A stretch of DNA of 64,000 nucleotides from Pteria penguin (GCA_035048485.1 CM068582.1:18859570-18923569), one strand, 5' to 3'. Counted from the stretch's first letter, positions 40,228-50,640 are shown. Translations and numbers: made by a program. Notes: generated by a model from the sequence alone, not told the origin.

Positions 40228-41106
40228 GGAGAAACAAGAACTTGTATATTTTCTTCGAACAAAGTATCTTAGATCAGATTCACAAATACCGACAAATGTA
40301 GTATCATTCCAACCTACACCTACAAAGGGTCCTCCAAGTGCTAGCAAAAGGCTTATTCAACATTCCCCCACTCCCCGAAGGGTGAAATTTAAGCCTATTG
40401 TGATGAAACCTGTAAATAAAACACCAGAAAAAGTTCTCAGTACACCAAAGAAGCAGCCACGGTTAAAATAAGCCCTGCAGTTCTAAAGCAGAGAAGCCTG
40501 TGTTCAAGTTTTCAAAATATTGCACCCAAGCTGACAAGTAATAAGAGATAGAGAGAACATAGTCCATGCAGAATCCAGACCAAAGCAAATTAATGTACGC
40601 TTATTCTCACCAAGCAAAATAAAAGTAAAAATTTTTTCCATTTCTTTCTTCATGTGCAGACAGCTGTTGCAATAGTGCTCTCTATTGATAGATTCATGCT
40701 TGTTTTATATCACAACAATGAACATTTCATGATTAAAGTCAATGTATAATATGATGATGACAAATGGTATCTGCCTGATGACTTGCTTTAGAAAATTCTG
40801 CTAATGCAACAGACCCATTGGGTACTCGAAACAGTGCAGGAACTTTTGAGTGCCACTCCCTGCCATGAAACTGGGCCTCATTTTTACTGTCACAAGTCAA
40901 GCATCTTACCAAATGAGTCATGCATACTTTACATCTAGGGAACAGATATATGTACATTGTACACAGAATAAATATTGAAGTAAATTATAATACTATGAAT
41001 TTATAAACTGGTAAAAGAAATTTCTAATTGAATGAGGTTGATGATAGACAATTAATATGTAGATATATTGCTCTCTAACAATTCTATAATTTTCAATTTT
41101 TAATAG

Positions 41107-41553
41107 GTGTTGTACAAAGTAAAACACAGTGAACAAACGAAATCCAGAATTCTAAAGGATGGAGACAATATAAAGATTGTCAAGGCCATATCAAAAGGAA
41201 ATTCCAAACAGAAAGTAGCCAGCACTGTGTATGGGTCTGCATTTAAGGAAGAGATTTTAAACTGTGTCATGAAAGAAATTGACAAGGAATTAAAGATTTT
41301 AGTTTCTACAACTACAAAAAGTGTTCTTAGGAAGGTGAACAGTGACAAGTTAGCTTGTTTCAACTTCAAAACTTTATTTGAGGTGCAGCTACATACCCCT
41401 ATTCTTCACAAATGTTTATCTATGGCATTAAAGGAGTCTCCCATTGGAATGGCAGTGACTGCAGCAATTATTTTAAAGCAGAGAAACATGCATATGTCTG
41501 CATTCCACCATATGGTTTCACAAGTGTTAGATCATGGAGGGTTGTCAGATGAA
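41107..41553 (+). CDS. DUF6589 copy A, N-terminal exon
   Basis: The exon follows TTTTTAATAG and ends at GATGAA before GTAAGT, both in phase 0. It encodes 149 residues starting VLYKVKHSEQTKSRILKDGD, rich in lysine and predicted helical. The end (MVSQVLDHGGLSDE) matches the end of the equivalent exon in copy B (ILGLVLDKSGLTKE), which has the same splice position. No stop interrupts it. Confidence 0.72.
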
Positions 41554-41584
41554 GTAAGTCATAATAATAATGTATATAATCTAT

Positions 41585-41750
41585 GTTGGTAGATGGGGTT
41601 TTACACAACATGTACATCGCTTTCAATACTTTTCATGGAAGCAGAATCATAATAATCAACAATTAAACATGGTGGTGCAATCTGGGAATCAAACTCAAAT
41701 TGACTGCAATGCAAGTCAAGCACTTAACCAATACACCAAATCTACCCTCT
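41585..41750 (-). repeat. Degenerate tRNA-derived SINE in an intron
   Basis: On the minus strand this reads TTTGGTGTATTGGTTAAGTG (A-box-like), then GAGTTTGATTCCCAG (B-box-like), and towards its 3' end ATGAAAAGTATTGAAAGCG. It is the same order of motifs as the better SINEs at 45,719 and 47,615, with heavy divergence. No target-site duplication is clear. Confidence 0.6.
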
Positions 41751-42201
41751 ACATAATGCTTTACTTGAAATTTATATTGATATTGCCTGCAAAGTATATA
41801 ACTCTCACAAGCACATAGGTGATAGACATCACTCTATCTTCTTCCATTACATAGTGCATGGTAATCATAATTTGAGTATAATATATTCTGTCTGTCTTTG
41901 CAACAGACTATAACTATTTTATACTTTTCATAGTATGAAATTTTGTTAGGAACTATTAATATCAATTACAATGAAACTTTTTTTTGTGGGAGGTCAATGT
42001 CACATTTGTTATTTAAGATAAGAGTCATGTATACATGTACAGTACTGCAGGCATCTGTTTTTTTTTAACTTTAATTTCCGTATAAAATATTAATTCATAA
42101 AAAATTTATGAAAAGTTTTCAGTGAATAATTAAATGTATTAATATGATCATGTATCTACATGTATTCCTTTTTGATAAAACTTTATAATTGATTTTTTCA
42201 G

Positions 42202-42977
42202 TGTATATCTATACTCAATAAGTTAGGATTAAGCGTCTCATCATCATCAACTGCCAAGATGAGATCTAATTTGATCGAAAGACAGAATGAACATATTTAC
42301 TCTACAGTTGTCAGAGAGAAACACACATTAGAAGACAGATCAGGTACATGTGCTATAGAAATGAATTCAGCAGATATCATAGGTGATAACTTTGACTTAA
42401 CCAAAAACCCTTCACAGATGAGGAAAGAAAATCAAAGAAAGAGCTGGCATTGGTTTATGCTTATAGGGGTTCAGAGAAGGGTAGTAAATAAAGCTTTAAG
42501 TGAAGATTTACCCTCCATGTCTATTGATAAAACAAACAATGGACTTTTTTCCCAAACCAGAATGATTGCCAAATTCTTGAAGAGAATTATTTATACCACA
42601 TCATGAAAATCATTGTTGGAAATGTAGATTCATTAAGAAAATATGCACAGTACTTGCCGAAATACATTAATCATCATTATATTGACAAGGTATCACAAAA
42701 ATCTGATTTTGTGATCTTAGCTTTGCTGGACAAAAATGAAAACAAATCAGAAGACATGATTTCAATACTAGAACATATTCATAGGGAATATATACCTTAT
42801 AATCTGGATGATAATTCTAACGTAATTAAGAAAAAGGTTTTTGGAGGTGATGTCCTTACAAATGAGAGGGCTTACTCTGCCCAATTGGCAATGTTAAATG
42901 GATTATCAGAAGTTGAGAAACTTGCTGGTGTTGTTCATCGTCCTGAAGGATTGCATCGTATGATGAACCTGACTTTG
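42202..42977 (+). CDS. DUF6589 copy A, core exon with one frameshift
   Basis: Begins after GATTTTTTCAG with CISILNKLG, matching GISILHDLG of copy B. The first frame carries GDNFDLT and SWHWFMLIGVQRRVV and runs into a stop at 42,604-42,606. Homology to copy B moves to another frame near 42,540 and continues to VFGGDVLTNERAYSAQ and HRPEGLHRMMNLTL, ending at TTG before GTATTG. The GDN and GGD acidic motifs are the best candidates for catalytic positions. One small indel therefore inactivates the exon, unless it is a sequence error. Confidence 0.75.
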
Positions 42978-43256
42978 GTATTGTATTTTGGATGAAACTG
43001 TACGATTTGTTACCAGTTCTGATGTTCAAGTTCTTAGAATTAGTTTCCAGTTCTGATGTTTTGGATGAATCTGTTCGATTGTTGCCAGTTCAAGTTCTTA
43101 GAATTAGTAAGCATGTTTTTCTCATTAGAAAGTTACATTAGTCACAACCAAGTCGGCATGTGCCGTTAAGGTTCATACTAACTTTTAAAGCCATGGGTTC
43201 AATTTGAATTTTACAATACAGCAAGTTTCATTAATGATAGATATATTTTATAAAGC

Positions 43257-43257
<1 letters not shown>

Positions 43258-43352
<95 letters not shown>
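43258..43352. repeat. (AT)n microsatellite
   Basis: About 47 uninterrupted AT units inside the intron between exons 42,202-42,977 and 43,622-43,743 of DUF6589 copy A. The length is likely polymorphic. The open frame across it (poly Tyr-Ile) is an artefact. Confidence 0.98.
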
Positions 43353-43354
<2 letters not shown>

Positions 43355-43621
43355 CTTTAGGTATATTTTTACAAAATGCAGGAAGAGATAATTGTTTCAC
43401 AACCTTTTTTATTATCCATTTTTATAATTAAAATTAACCAAATGTTCAGAAATGGTATACTTACTTGAGAAAAAAAATTGTTTCATTGTAAATGAACATG
43501 TAAATGTATATTTTAATAGAACTAGAATTCTCTCTTGTCAAATATTTCATATAAAAGCAGATTTTCTTTATTTTGGTAAACTTAAATTTGATGATGTTAC
43601 ATTATTATTCTTCATTTATAG

Positions 43622-43743
43622 CTGATATATCAACACTTTTACAAAGAGAGATCCGCTTTGGATAGAGGTACACTCTTTCAACTTAGAAATGTTATACACA
43701 GAATAGATGTTCATGGAAGTGATAACGTCATTAAAAGCTACAG
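43622..43743 (+). CDS. DUF6589 copy A, exon 'LIYQHFYKERSALDRGTLFQ'
   Basis: A short exon between TTCATTTATAG and CTACAG before GTAAGT. It encodes 40 residues with GTLFQLRNVIHRIDVHGSDN, a stretch typical of DUF6589 proteins. The split codon AG plus G is completed by the next exon at 43,919. Confidence 0.75.
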
Positions 43744-43852
43744 GTAAGTTGTTAAAAAAATTCTTGGATCTTTTCCATAGAAAACAATTTTCCTGGAGTT
43801 TTTCTTGAATAATTTTGAAAAAAATTGTAAAAACAAAGCAGTGTTATAACAT

Positions 43853-43920
43853 TAATACTTGTATTTCTGTGTTTATTCTTTAAGGGTAATACTTGTATTT
43901 CTGTGTTTATTCTTTAAGGG
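43853..43920 (+). repeat. 34-bp tandem duplication that doubles a splice acceptor
   Basis: Two identical 34-bp units (43,853-43,886 and 43,887-43,920) begin TAATACTTGTATTTCTGTG and end TTTAAGGG. Each ends with a pyrimidine-rich tract and AAG, so two acceptors are offered. The second one keeps the reading frame into AHYSFLED. Confidence 0.9.
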
Positions 43921-44103
43921 CTCATTACTCCTTCCTTGAAGACTACCTGAATGCATTTGTAACGGGTGCTTGTCAACATATTCTACAGAATCATTACAAG
44001 CATGAACAGCATATCCTTGACACTCTTTCAACAGACAACATAGTGGCCTTTATAAGGAAGTTGGCAAAGGATATCATGGACAAGCATATTAAACTAAAAC
44101 AAG
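43919..44103 (+). CDS. DUF6589 copy A, exon 'AHYSFLEDYLNAFVTGACQH'
   Basis: Follows a duplicated acceptor (TTCTTTAAGGG occurs twice, 34 bp apart; the second keeps the frame). It encodes about 61 residues ending KDIMDKHIKLKQ, then the donor CAAG before GTAACT. Helical and uninterrupted. Phase matches the exons on both sides. Confidence 0.74.
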
Positions 44104-44298
44104 GTAACTTTCATGGTTTGTTTCTCATTATTAGCTTGCTCGAGATGAAATATCGAGTTAGCTATTGTCTCAGACTGCTGTCTATAATTAAGTTTTGACA
44201 TTTTCAACTTTTTCACTGCAACCGCTGCATGCTACATTTTGTCTTCAACAAAACTTTACAGGAATTTATTACTCAAGGTTCTACTTTTTTGCTTACAG

Positions 44299-45143
44299 AT
44301 TTTACCAACACGGAAAGTAAAATTCAGGATATGGATGCCAAACATCAACAAATATGTTCCATGTATGATGCAAAGATACAAAAATATTTATGTTATTTAT
44401 GTAGAAGACCATATAAGACAGAAGGATACCTTAAAAGACATCTTTCTCAAAATCATGATTGGAATTTTTCCAGTGAAAAGGATGTATGTGATGACAAACC
44501 AGACCATGTTGCTTTGTATCATTCATCCTTACTTAAATGCACTCTGCTACTTAGGGATACTAATGATGCCTACAAGATGGGGGATGGGGACAGGATTATT
44601 GGAAATTCGAAATTTCAATTACTGCTGTCCAGTATTGGTCATCACACAAAATATCAACTCTGGCTTTTTAGAATTTTAGCTTATTACTATTGTATGCTAT
44701 CTCCAAAAGAAGCATTTGAGTACAAGTGGAACTGTACCACAAACATTTCTGGAGGCATTGAAAAAAATATTCCAAATGACAATTTAGTCGAAATAATGGT
44801 ACATAGACTAAAGGAAAAGTTGCATTCACAAGGAGCCAACGTCACTTTTGAGAGTGCTAGAAAGGCATTGATGTCTCTTCAGATTCAGGACGAAATCAAA
44901 CAAAACTTAAAGAAAGAACTGAAAATGAAACAAAAAGGAACTTACAGACCAAGTGTATCAAAGAAAAGTGACATTGATCTCATAATTCAAGAATTGAACA
45001 CAGCTGATGTTTTTAATCATGTACCTGGCAGAGAATATTCAAATTTTGCTTCTTGTAAAGATATATTTAGTAAAGTCAATCTTGCTGAGCTTTTCAAGTG
45101 GATGTCTCATCATAAAGAAAGGTTGTCGCATGAACACATTTAA
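44299..45143 (+). CDS. DUF6589 copy A, C-terminal exon with C2H2 finger
   Basis: The longest intact exon (about 281 residues) starts after TTGCTTACAG. Near its N-terminus is a C2H2-type finger, CYLCRRPYKTEGYLKRHLSQ then NH (C-x2-C-x12-H-x5-H). The DUF6589 C-terminal signature follows: LLRDTNDAYKMGDGDRII, a Y/L-rich helix, FEYKWNCTTNISGG, NIPNDNLVE and LHSQGANVT. The tail is lysine-rich (KQNLKKELKMKQKG), consistent with nuclear location. It ends in TAA at 45,141-45,143. No clear AATAAA is seen in the next 200 bases. Confidence 0.82.
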
Positions 45144-45708
45144 TTTATCATTTTCCTCAATACATACATGTAGTTGAAATGACTCTTTGACCAAAATTTT
45201 CAGCTTTATAATGGAATTACTGCCAGACACTGACAATGCAAAATGTACTTTTAATATTGTTTAATGTTTTGATATAAATTAAACTGTACTTCTAAAATAT
45301 AATATGAGTTTGTGTCTCTTAATTGTCATTAAACAATACTCATACTTATCATACTTATGTGTCTTTTTACCACTAAATTTACATTCATTACTGAAAGAAA
45401 ATGTGATATTTCTTTCAAAATTCTCTCAGACATTTCAGAACTTTCTTTCATAGAAAACAGTCAACAATGGGCAAGGTTAAAAGTACATATTTGTAAAGTA
45501 TAATGGTAAAACGTCTATGTCACCAAGCCAAAAATGTGTATACTAATGAAAATGTCTTGACACAAGGAATACATACATGTATGTGTATCAAAGACCTATC
45601 TTTAAATAGTAACCCACTTGTTAGCATAGTTCAAGCTCAGAAGGATTAAGTTTTTGAAAAATAGGTCAAATTTCAAGGTCAATGACACTACAACAAACAT
45701 TTTTGTAC
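45144..45708. other. AT-rich 3' flank, no gene seen
   Basis: This follows the DUF6589 stop codon. It is AT-rich with ATTAAA-like hexamers (for example near 45,340) but no convincing AATAAA. Dispersed-repeat-like text occurs near its end (GGTCAAATTTCAAGGTCAAT). I see no ORF of interest. Confidence 0.6.
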
Positions 45709-45718
45709 CAATGGAAAA

Positions 45719-45869
45719 AGGGGCAGGCTTGGTGTACAGGTTATGCGCTTGGCTTGCGGTGCTGATGATCCGAGTTTGATTCCTGGGTCACGCCACCTGC
45801 TTCCATGTTGCGATATGACTGAAAAATTGTTGAAAGCGATGCAAAACACTGATATACTAACCAAACAAT
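45719..45869 (+). mobile_element. tRNA-derived SINE with 10-bp target-site duplication
   Basis: The head has an A-box-like GGCTTGGTGTACAGG and a B-box-like GTTTGATTCC. A conserved central part (CTGCTTCCATG, then TTGTTGAAAGCGATG) and an AACCAAACAAT tail follow. The direct repeat CAATGGAAAA flanks it at 45,709-45,718 and 45,870-45,879. The same family lies at 47,615-47,782. The central region resembles SINE domains known from molluscs; I cannot assign the subfamily without a database. Confidence 0.85.
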
Positions 45870-45879
45870 CAATGGAAAA

Positions 45880-46399
45880 GCCTTGTCACAAGGAATACAC
45901 ATGTAAAATAAGAAAGCTGTATCTCTAAATTCCAGTGGCTTATATATGTAAGTTACCATATGACCCAGGTTAAAGTATTGGCAAACGCCAACACCAGGGT
46001 GATGACAACAGCTCTCCGGACAATCGTCCTGACGGGGCAGTTTGTAGCAAGATGTGATTTTGAAACATAAATGCCCCCGAGTGGCAACAAAGTTGAAATA
46101 AGGCAAATTTTGCAATGTTCTATAGCATAAAAAACCCATTTTAAAATGATCAGTTTTTATTTATTGAAATTCATATGACATCATACTGACAACATTGGTA
46201 AATTTCACAATCAAAGGCACTTAATTGAAGAGACATTATAATTTGTGAAGTAGTTTTAAAAAGTGTAACAAAAAAGAGTTGTCTATGTACATGTCATACT
46301 AATCTAATCTTGAAACATCATCATGTTTGAACAATAGTCCTACTCATATACCAGGTATACCGGTATTTCAAATAAAGCATACTGGTATCGTCTCCTTTT
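45880..46399. other. Spacer between SINE and helicase 3' end
   Basis: Non-coding DNA on the 3' side of the helicase gene (minus strand). It is part of the 1.26-kb interval between two convergent genes. I see no gene, and the 132-codon frame over 45,741-46,139 runs through the SINE and has no family features. Confidence 0.6.
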
Positions 46400-48626
46400 T
46401 TACATATCACTTTCACTTAAACTGTCATCACTATTTTCAAACATATAATTCTCTCCAAAAACATCATTTAATATTTCAGAAATTTGAACAGCAATTTCAT
46501 ATGACCAAATAGTAACATGTTTCATAATGTCATTTGGTGTGAACAAAATTTCTAAATTTCTAATAATACAATTAATTGCATTATCATTGAAGCCATGTGT
46601 AAGCTCTGGGTCAATTATTGTTGAAGATTCACACATACGACGTTTTAATGATTGAAGCTTATGTCTCGCTGTCATTTTATCTTCATTTGTTACAGTTCTG
46701 AAGTGTAAATTCTCTTCACTCTCTTTCTCTTCTGATGGCTTTGCATATGCAGGATGAGGAGCTGGACAATCCCCACACTTGCATTGTTTATGACAAAAGT
46801 CACAACAATTGTGTTTTGGTAGAATATCCTCTTTTTTGCATACATAAGATTCACAAAGTATTTTCCTCCTACACTGGTTATCTTTAACCAGTCTTACCAA
46901 ATCATCATCTACAAATTTAAAATGTCCTCGATGAAATTTATAGATTATTAATTCGTTGGAATTTTCACCGTCTCTACCGGCTCGCCCCATCTGTTGAACT
47001 AAAGTGTCCATTTCCCTTGGCAAACCATAGTGAATAATATTATGCACACCATAGAAATTGACACCCATACCAGCAGAATTAGTACAAATAAGCACTCTTA
47101 TGTTGCCATCTATACGCATGTCGGATCTTATTTTTTCTTTAACATTATCTGTAGTCTTGCTATGGTACATATCAAAAAGATTACAAGCAGCACTGAAAGT
47201 CTTTCTAAACATAGAATATATATGTGCTACTGTTGATATTGACTCACAAAAAATGACATGTCTTGGTAATTGTTTCTGTTTCACTTTCAAGTCTTCTAAC
47301 AGCCATGTAAAGGTTTCTTCAAGAATATCATTATTTGGAATGCACAATGTTGAAATTTTAATATTTTGTCTATCAGGTGACTCACTAATTACTTTCGAAT
47401 TTTGACGGAAACATAAACTTTTCATTATTTTTCGTCTTTGAGATGGTGATGATGTAGCAGTAAGTGCAAGCATAGGAACGTTAATGCACAGTGAACGTAG
47501 TTCTCCAATATTTCCGAATAATTTTCTAAAAGCTTCTTCTTTATCTCTCCCTTGTCCCCTAAAATAATAACATCAAATGATATACAATACAATACACATA
47601 AATTTACTGATGAATGGTTGGTTGATTGGTGTTTTACGTCGCTTTCAACGATATTTCAGTTATATCTCGACATGGAAGCAGGAGGTTACCAACCTCTTAA
47701 ACAAAGTGGCACAAACCGGGAATCGAACCCGGATCGTCGGCGTCGCAAACCAAGCGCTTAACCACTACACCAAGCCTGCCCCAATTTACTGATGAACATT
47801 TAGATAGTAAATAAAAGAATTTACCTGTATTGTACAGAATTTTTTACCTGTGCAACATACCCACCAGAAGTTGTGATGGATCTTGGTTTTGTGAGCAGTG
47901 TGAGGCATCCGCTATGCCTACATGTACCACAGGGCTTTCTGCTTGTTGCCTTCCTCCTTAATCACACCAATATAATAAGGTGCTTATTACATTAGTGTTA
48001 TAAAGGGGGGGGGACAGGAAGCCCTGTGCATGTACCATAAAATGACGGCGGCACCATTGTATTAGGGGGGGGGGGGGGTTCGAACTGGCAACTTCTTGTG
48101 TAAACCGATCAATTAACCAAACTAAAACATTTCAAATATATAAAATAGCAATAATGTACATTAAAATATAATTTATCTTTGAGAAATTATTTCATAACAT
48201 TACTCACCATTGTATCACTGTGTGTGCTTCATCCATCACTATTAGTTTCAATTTTGCGAGAATTTTCATCCATTTAGATTGACGATCCACACCAAAAATC
48301 GTCTCTGGATTGGTAAATACAAACTCAAATTTACCCTCTAAAATACCATCATCCTCCGATTCGTCTTTTCCTATGTAAGTTGCTTTAAATTTGCGACTAC
48401 AAAGTTTGTCAGTTTGTTCCTTCATAATAGCCCGGAGTGGTGCAATGATTAAAACTGTGGATTCAGGGCGCAAAACAGGAAAGATCTCATATATAAGAGA
48501 TTTTCCACTCCCAGTTCTAGTAGCCACAAATGTGTCCATATCTTGTAAGATAGCATCGATCGCATCTTTTTGGAAGTCTTGAAGTTTATCTATGTTACAT
48601 CTCTCGAGCACTTTCGACATCGCCAT
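46400..48626 (-). CDS. RecQ-family ATP-dependent DNA helicase, two exons
   Basis: Exon 1 is 48,626-48,208 and exon 2 is 47,558-46,400. The donor is CAATG before GTGAGT and the acceptor TTATTTTAG. The splice gives 525 codons without a stop. Superfamily-2 motifs in order: LQDFQKDAIDAIL (motif 0), TRTGSGKS (Walker A), MDEAH (Walker B), LALTATSS (III), HVIFCES (IV), LICTNSAGMGVNF (V), QQMGRAGRDG (VI). A cysteine cluster (CESYVC, HNCCDFC, CKCGDC) fits the RecQ zinc-binding subdomain. No winged-helix or HRDC domain is evident, and the acidic tail ends SLSESDM. It should unwind DNA 3' to 5' with ATP in the nucleus. The gene is tail-to-tail with the DUF6589 copy and is intact, unlike its neighbours. 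It is probably a lineage-specific or mobile-element RecQ rather than a housekeeping one. Confidence 0.88.
47615..47782 (-). mobile_element. tRNA-derived SINE inside the helicase intron, 14-bp TSD
   Basis: Read on the minus strand it begins GGGGCAGGCTTGGTGTAGTG with an A box, then GGGTTCGATTCCCGG (B box). The central TGCTTCCATGTCGAG and GTTGAAAGCGACG follow, and the tail is CCAATCAACCAACC. The 14-bp repeat AATTTACTGATGAA flanks it at 47,601-47,614 and 47,783-47,796. This is the best-preserved copy of the family here and so probably the youngest. Confidence 0.92.
47870..48130. repeat. Imperfect inverted-repeat element in the helicase intron
   Basis: CATGTACCACAGGGCTTTCT (near 47,922) is inverted as AGGAAGCCCTGTGCATGTAC (near 48,016). 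Homopolymer G runs lie at 48,006 and 48,066, and a tRNA-like GGGTTCGAAC stretch follows. It looks like a MITE or SINE fragment; the family is not recognised. Confidence 0.4.
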
Positions 48627-48792
48627 TGTTTACATTTGCTATTTCTGTCGATTTTGCTAAGATCGCTCTGATTGGTCAATTATAATTATTCATAAGGGAG
48701 GTAACTTCTATTATCCTACAGGCGGCGCTTTTAAAAATCTTGTGTTTTACTACGAAATCCGCCAAGGCGTAGTGCAGTAGAACGAAACGAAG
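48627..48792. other. Helicase 5' flank
   Basis: This is the likely promoter side of the helicase gene on the minus strand. No TATA box is obvious. GGGAGGTAAC near 48,699 resembles text common in bivalve repeats. The boundary with the reverse transcriptase fragment is not sharp. Confidence 0.4.
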
Positions 48793-49805
48793 CCTTGGCT
48801 TGCGAAGATGTTCATAGATATTGCGAAACAGTATATTCCAGAAGTGGAATTAATCAAATGTGGATCCTTAAAAATTCAAAACAGTTGTTAGAAAATCTAA
48901 AATCAAAAAGTTTTACTAAAATTCACTCTATCAAGTCTTTTGACTTTTCGACTCTTTACACAACGATCCCTCATCAGAAATTAAAAGACAGATTAGCGGA
49001 AATTATTCAAAATGCATTTACTAGTAAAAACGGAAGCCGCAAATTCAAATATATAGTAATAGGCCACGATAAAACTTACTTTGTTAGGGAAAATTCTGAT
49101 TCCAAAAATAAATACACTGAAACAGCTGTCATCCAGATGTTGAACTTTCTTATTGATAACATTTTTGTGGTGTTTGGAGGTAAGGTTTTTCAACAAATTG
49201 TCGGCATTCCAATGGGCACTAACTGTGCTCCGCTTCTGGCTGACATATTCCTTTACTCATACGAAGCTGAATTCATTCAGTCTTTGCTTTCGCAAGGAAA
49301 AAAACAATTTGCTCTTGGCTTCAATTTTACTTACAGATATATAGATGACTTGCTTTCAATTAATAATCTTTCATTCGCGGATTACCTTAGCATCATCTAT
49401 CCAAGTGAACTTGAGGTCAAAGAAACCACAGAAAGTAGTAATCCTACTTCGTATTTAGATATTATGTTGTCTTTCGACATTAATGGTCAATTGAACACCT
49501 CACTCTATGACAAACGTGACGATTTCAATTTCGCTATCACAAACTTTCCTTTCATAAGTAGCAACATTCCATCATCGCCCGCATACGGCGTATTCATATC
49601 TCAGTTAATACGTTATTCTTGAGCATGTTCAAATTACAGTGACTTTGTTCTGAGGGCTAGGCGACTTTCAGTTAAGCTGCTCGACCAGGGTTATATATGT
49701 GCTAGACTAGCAACGTCACTGAGGAAATTCTATGGTCGTTACGAGACTCTTATTACTCCATATGATATCTCGTTATCCAGACTTTTAAATGATATTCTGG
49801 ACTGA
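48793..49805 (+). pseudogene. Penelope-like reverse transcriptase fragment
   Basis: Reverse-transcriptase core of a retroelement. Visible motifs are FDFSTLYTTIPH (motif A with the first catalytic Asp), GIPMGTNCAPLLADIFLYSY (motif B), YRYIDDLLSI (motif C, the Y-x-D-D box), then SYLDIMLSFD and KRDDFNF. The 5' part of the protein is missing. A stop at 49,621-49,623 interrupts the frame, and the same frame then continues (CSNYSDFVLRARRLS) to a stop at 49,803-49,805. One CGA to TGA change would explain it. No GIY-YIG endonuclease is seen. The motif style fits Penelope-like elements; the exact clade is uncertain. Confidence 0.8.
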
Positions 49806-50126
49806 GACCGATTCCGATCATTTCACACAGATTTGACACCTTCTATACTAGAAGGTTACCTACTTCGACTCCTCCATATATAAATACATATGGAATTTAC
49901 ACGATCTGACTCTTTCTACTGGGTATATGTGACGGGTGTTGCTAGCAAGCAGGAGATGCTCACTCTCCTCAGGCACCTGATCTCACTCCATCACAGGGGT
50001 TCACATATGCTCTTCAAGTAGACATATTTTGTTATTTTCCATTTGTTTTTCATTTTCACTGATTTTGTATGTCCTCTGGTTTTATGATTTTTGGACTTGT
50101 GGTTTGGATTTATCCATCATCTTTAC
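49806..50126 (+). mobile_element. 3' tail of the reverse-transcriptase element
   Basis: Non-coding sequence after the pol frame, with a T-rich part (TTTTGTTATTTTCCATTTG). It ends at CATCATCTTTAC, exactly where satellite sequence begins, so this is a likely element/satellite junction. Confidence 0.5.
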
Positions 50127-50425
50127 ATTCTACAAGTGGTATCACATGAAAGGTGAGGTCAAGACCTTTCCACTGATACCAAATTTGATAGGGTTTGTAG
50201 GGTTTAAGGGTCTTTGTTAAAGAAAAACGGGTTTCAAGGGGAAAATCTCCTTTGTTTACAAATAAAAAAGGGTTATAACTCTGTGGGATCGTAAGGTAGA
50301 ATTCTACAAGTGGTATCACATGAAAGGTGAGGATATGAACGGAGAGTTCAAGACCTCTCCACTGATACCAAATATGATACGGTTCGTAAAGTTTATGGAT
50401 CCTTATTAAAGAAAAACGTGTTTTA
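50127..50425 (+). repeat. Stray satellite monomers (one good, one diverged)
   Basis: ATTCTACAAGTGGTATCACA starts a monomer nearly identical to the main array. From about 50,300 a second copy is diverged and contains a short insertion (ATATGAACGGAGAG near 50,334). These lie about 10 kb away from the array edge. Confidence 0.93.
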
Positions 50426-50439
50426 GCGCACAAAATCTA

Positions 50440-50640
50440 TTGGAACGATCTTGATCTCACCTTAATTGTGATACCACATGCAGAATCATATCTTGGGATC
50501 TTTGGGAGTTATAACACTTTTATTGTTAAAAATAGGAGACTTTGCACTTCAAAACCCATTTTTCATGAAATCGCCTTTCATCTGATACCGCTTTCAGAAT
50601 TCTATATTTTGATATGACAGAGTTTTATCCCTTTTTAATT
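50440..50640 (-). repeat. Diverged satellite monomers in inverted orientation
   Basis: GATCTTGATCTCACC, GTGATACCAC, AGTTATAACAC, TTTGCACTTCAAAACCC and later ATCTGATACCGC with AGAATTCTAT match the reverse complement of the monomer in order. One full and one partial copy are present, head-to-head with the plus-oriented copies to the left. Their divergence shows the family is old. Confidence 0.75.

Larger units (their letters stand above)
40228..45143 (+). pseudogene. DUF6589-domain gene, copy A (5'-truncated, frameshifted)
   Basis: A multi-exon gene related to metazoan DUF6589 proteins. The segment at 40,226-40,624 (TP-rich, HSPTPRRVKF, with at least one frameshift near 40,466) matches the segment before the first full exon in copy B. 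Exons by GT/AG and homology: 41,107-41,553; 42,202-42,977; 43,622-43,743; 43,919-44,103; 44,299-45,143. Family marks are GDNFD, FGGDVLTNERAYSAQ, HRPEGLHRMMN, then GDGDRII, WNCTTN and LHSQGANVT in the last exon. A one-base frameshift near 42,540 splits exon 42,202-42,977; two frames there match copy B in succession. The N-terminal cysteine-rich part is missing because satellite replaces it. The catalytic role is unknown; conserved acidic residues near GDNFD and GGDVL suggest an RNase-H-like transposase to me, which is inference. Confidence 0.8.

Noticed and set aside
43204..43431. Tyr-Ile repeat ORF
   Set aside because: It is the AT microsatellite in an intron.
47680..47782. Functional tRNA gene on the minus strand
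   Set aside because: A and B boxes are present but the body belongs to a SINE with tail and target-site duplication; cloverleaf and terminator are not convincing.
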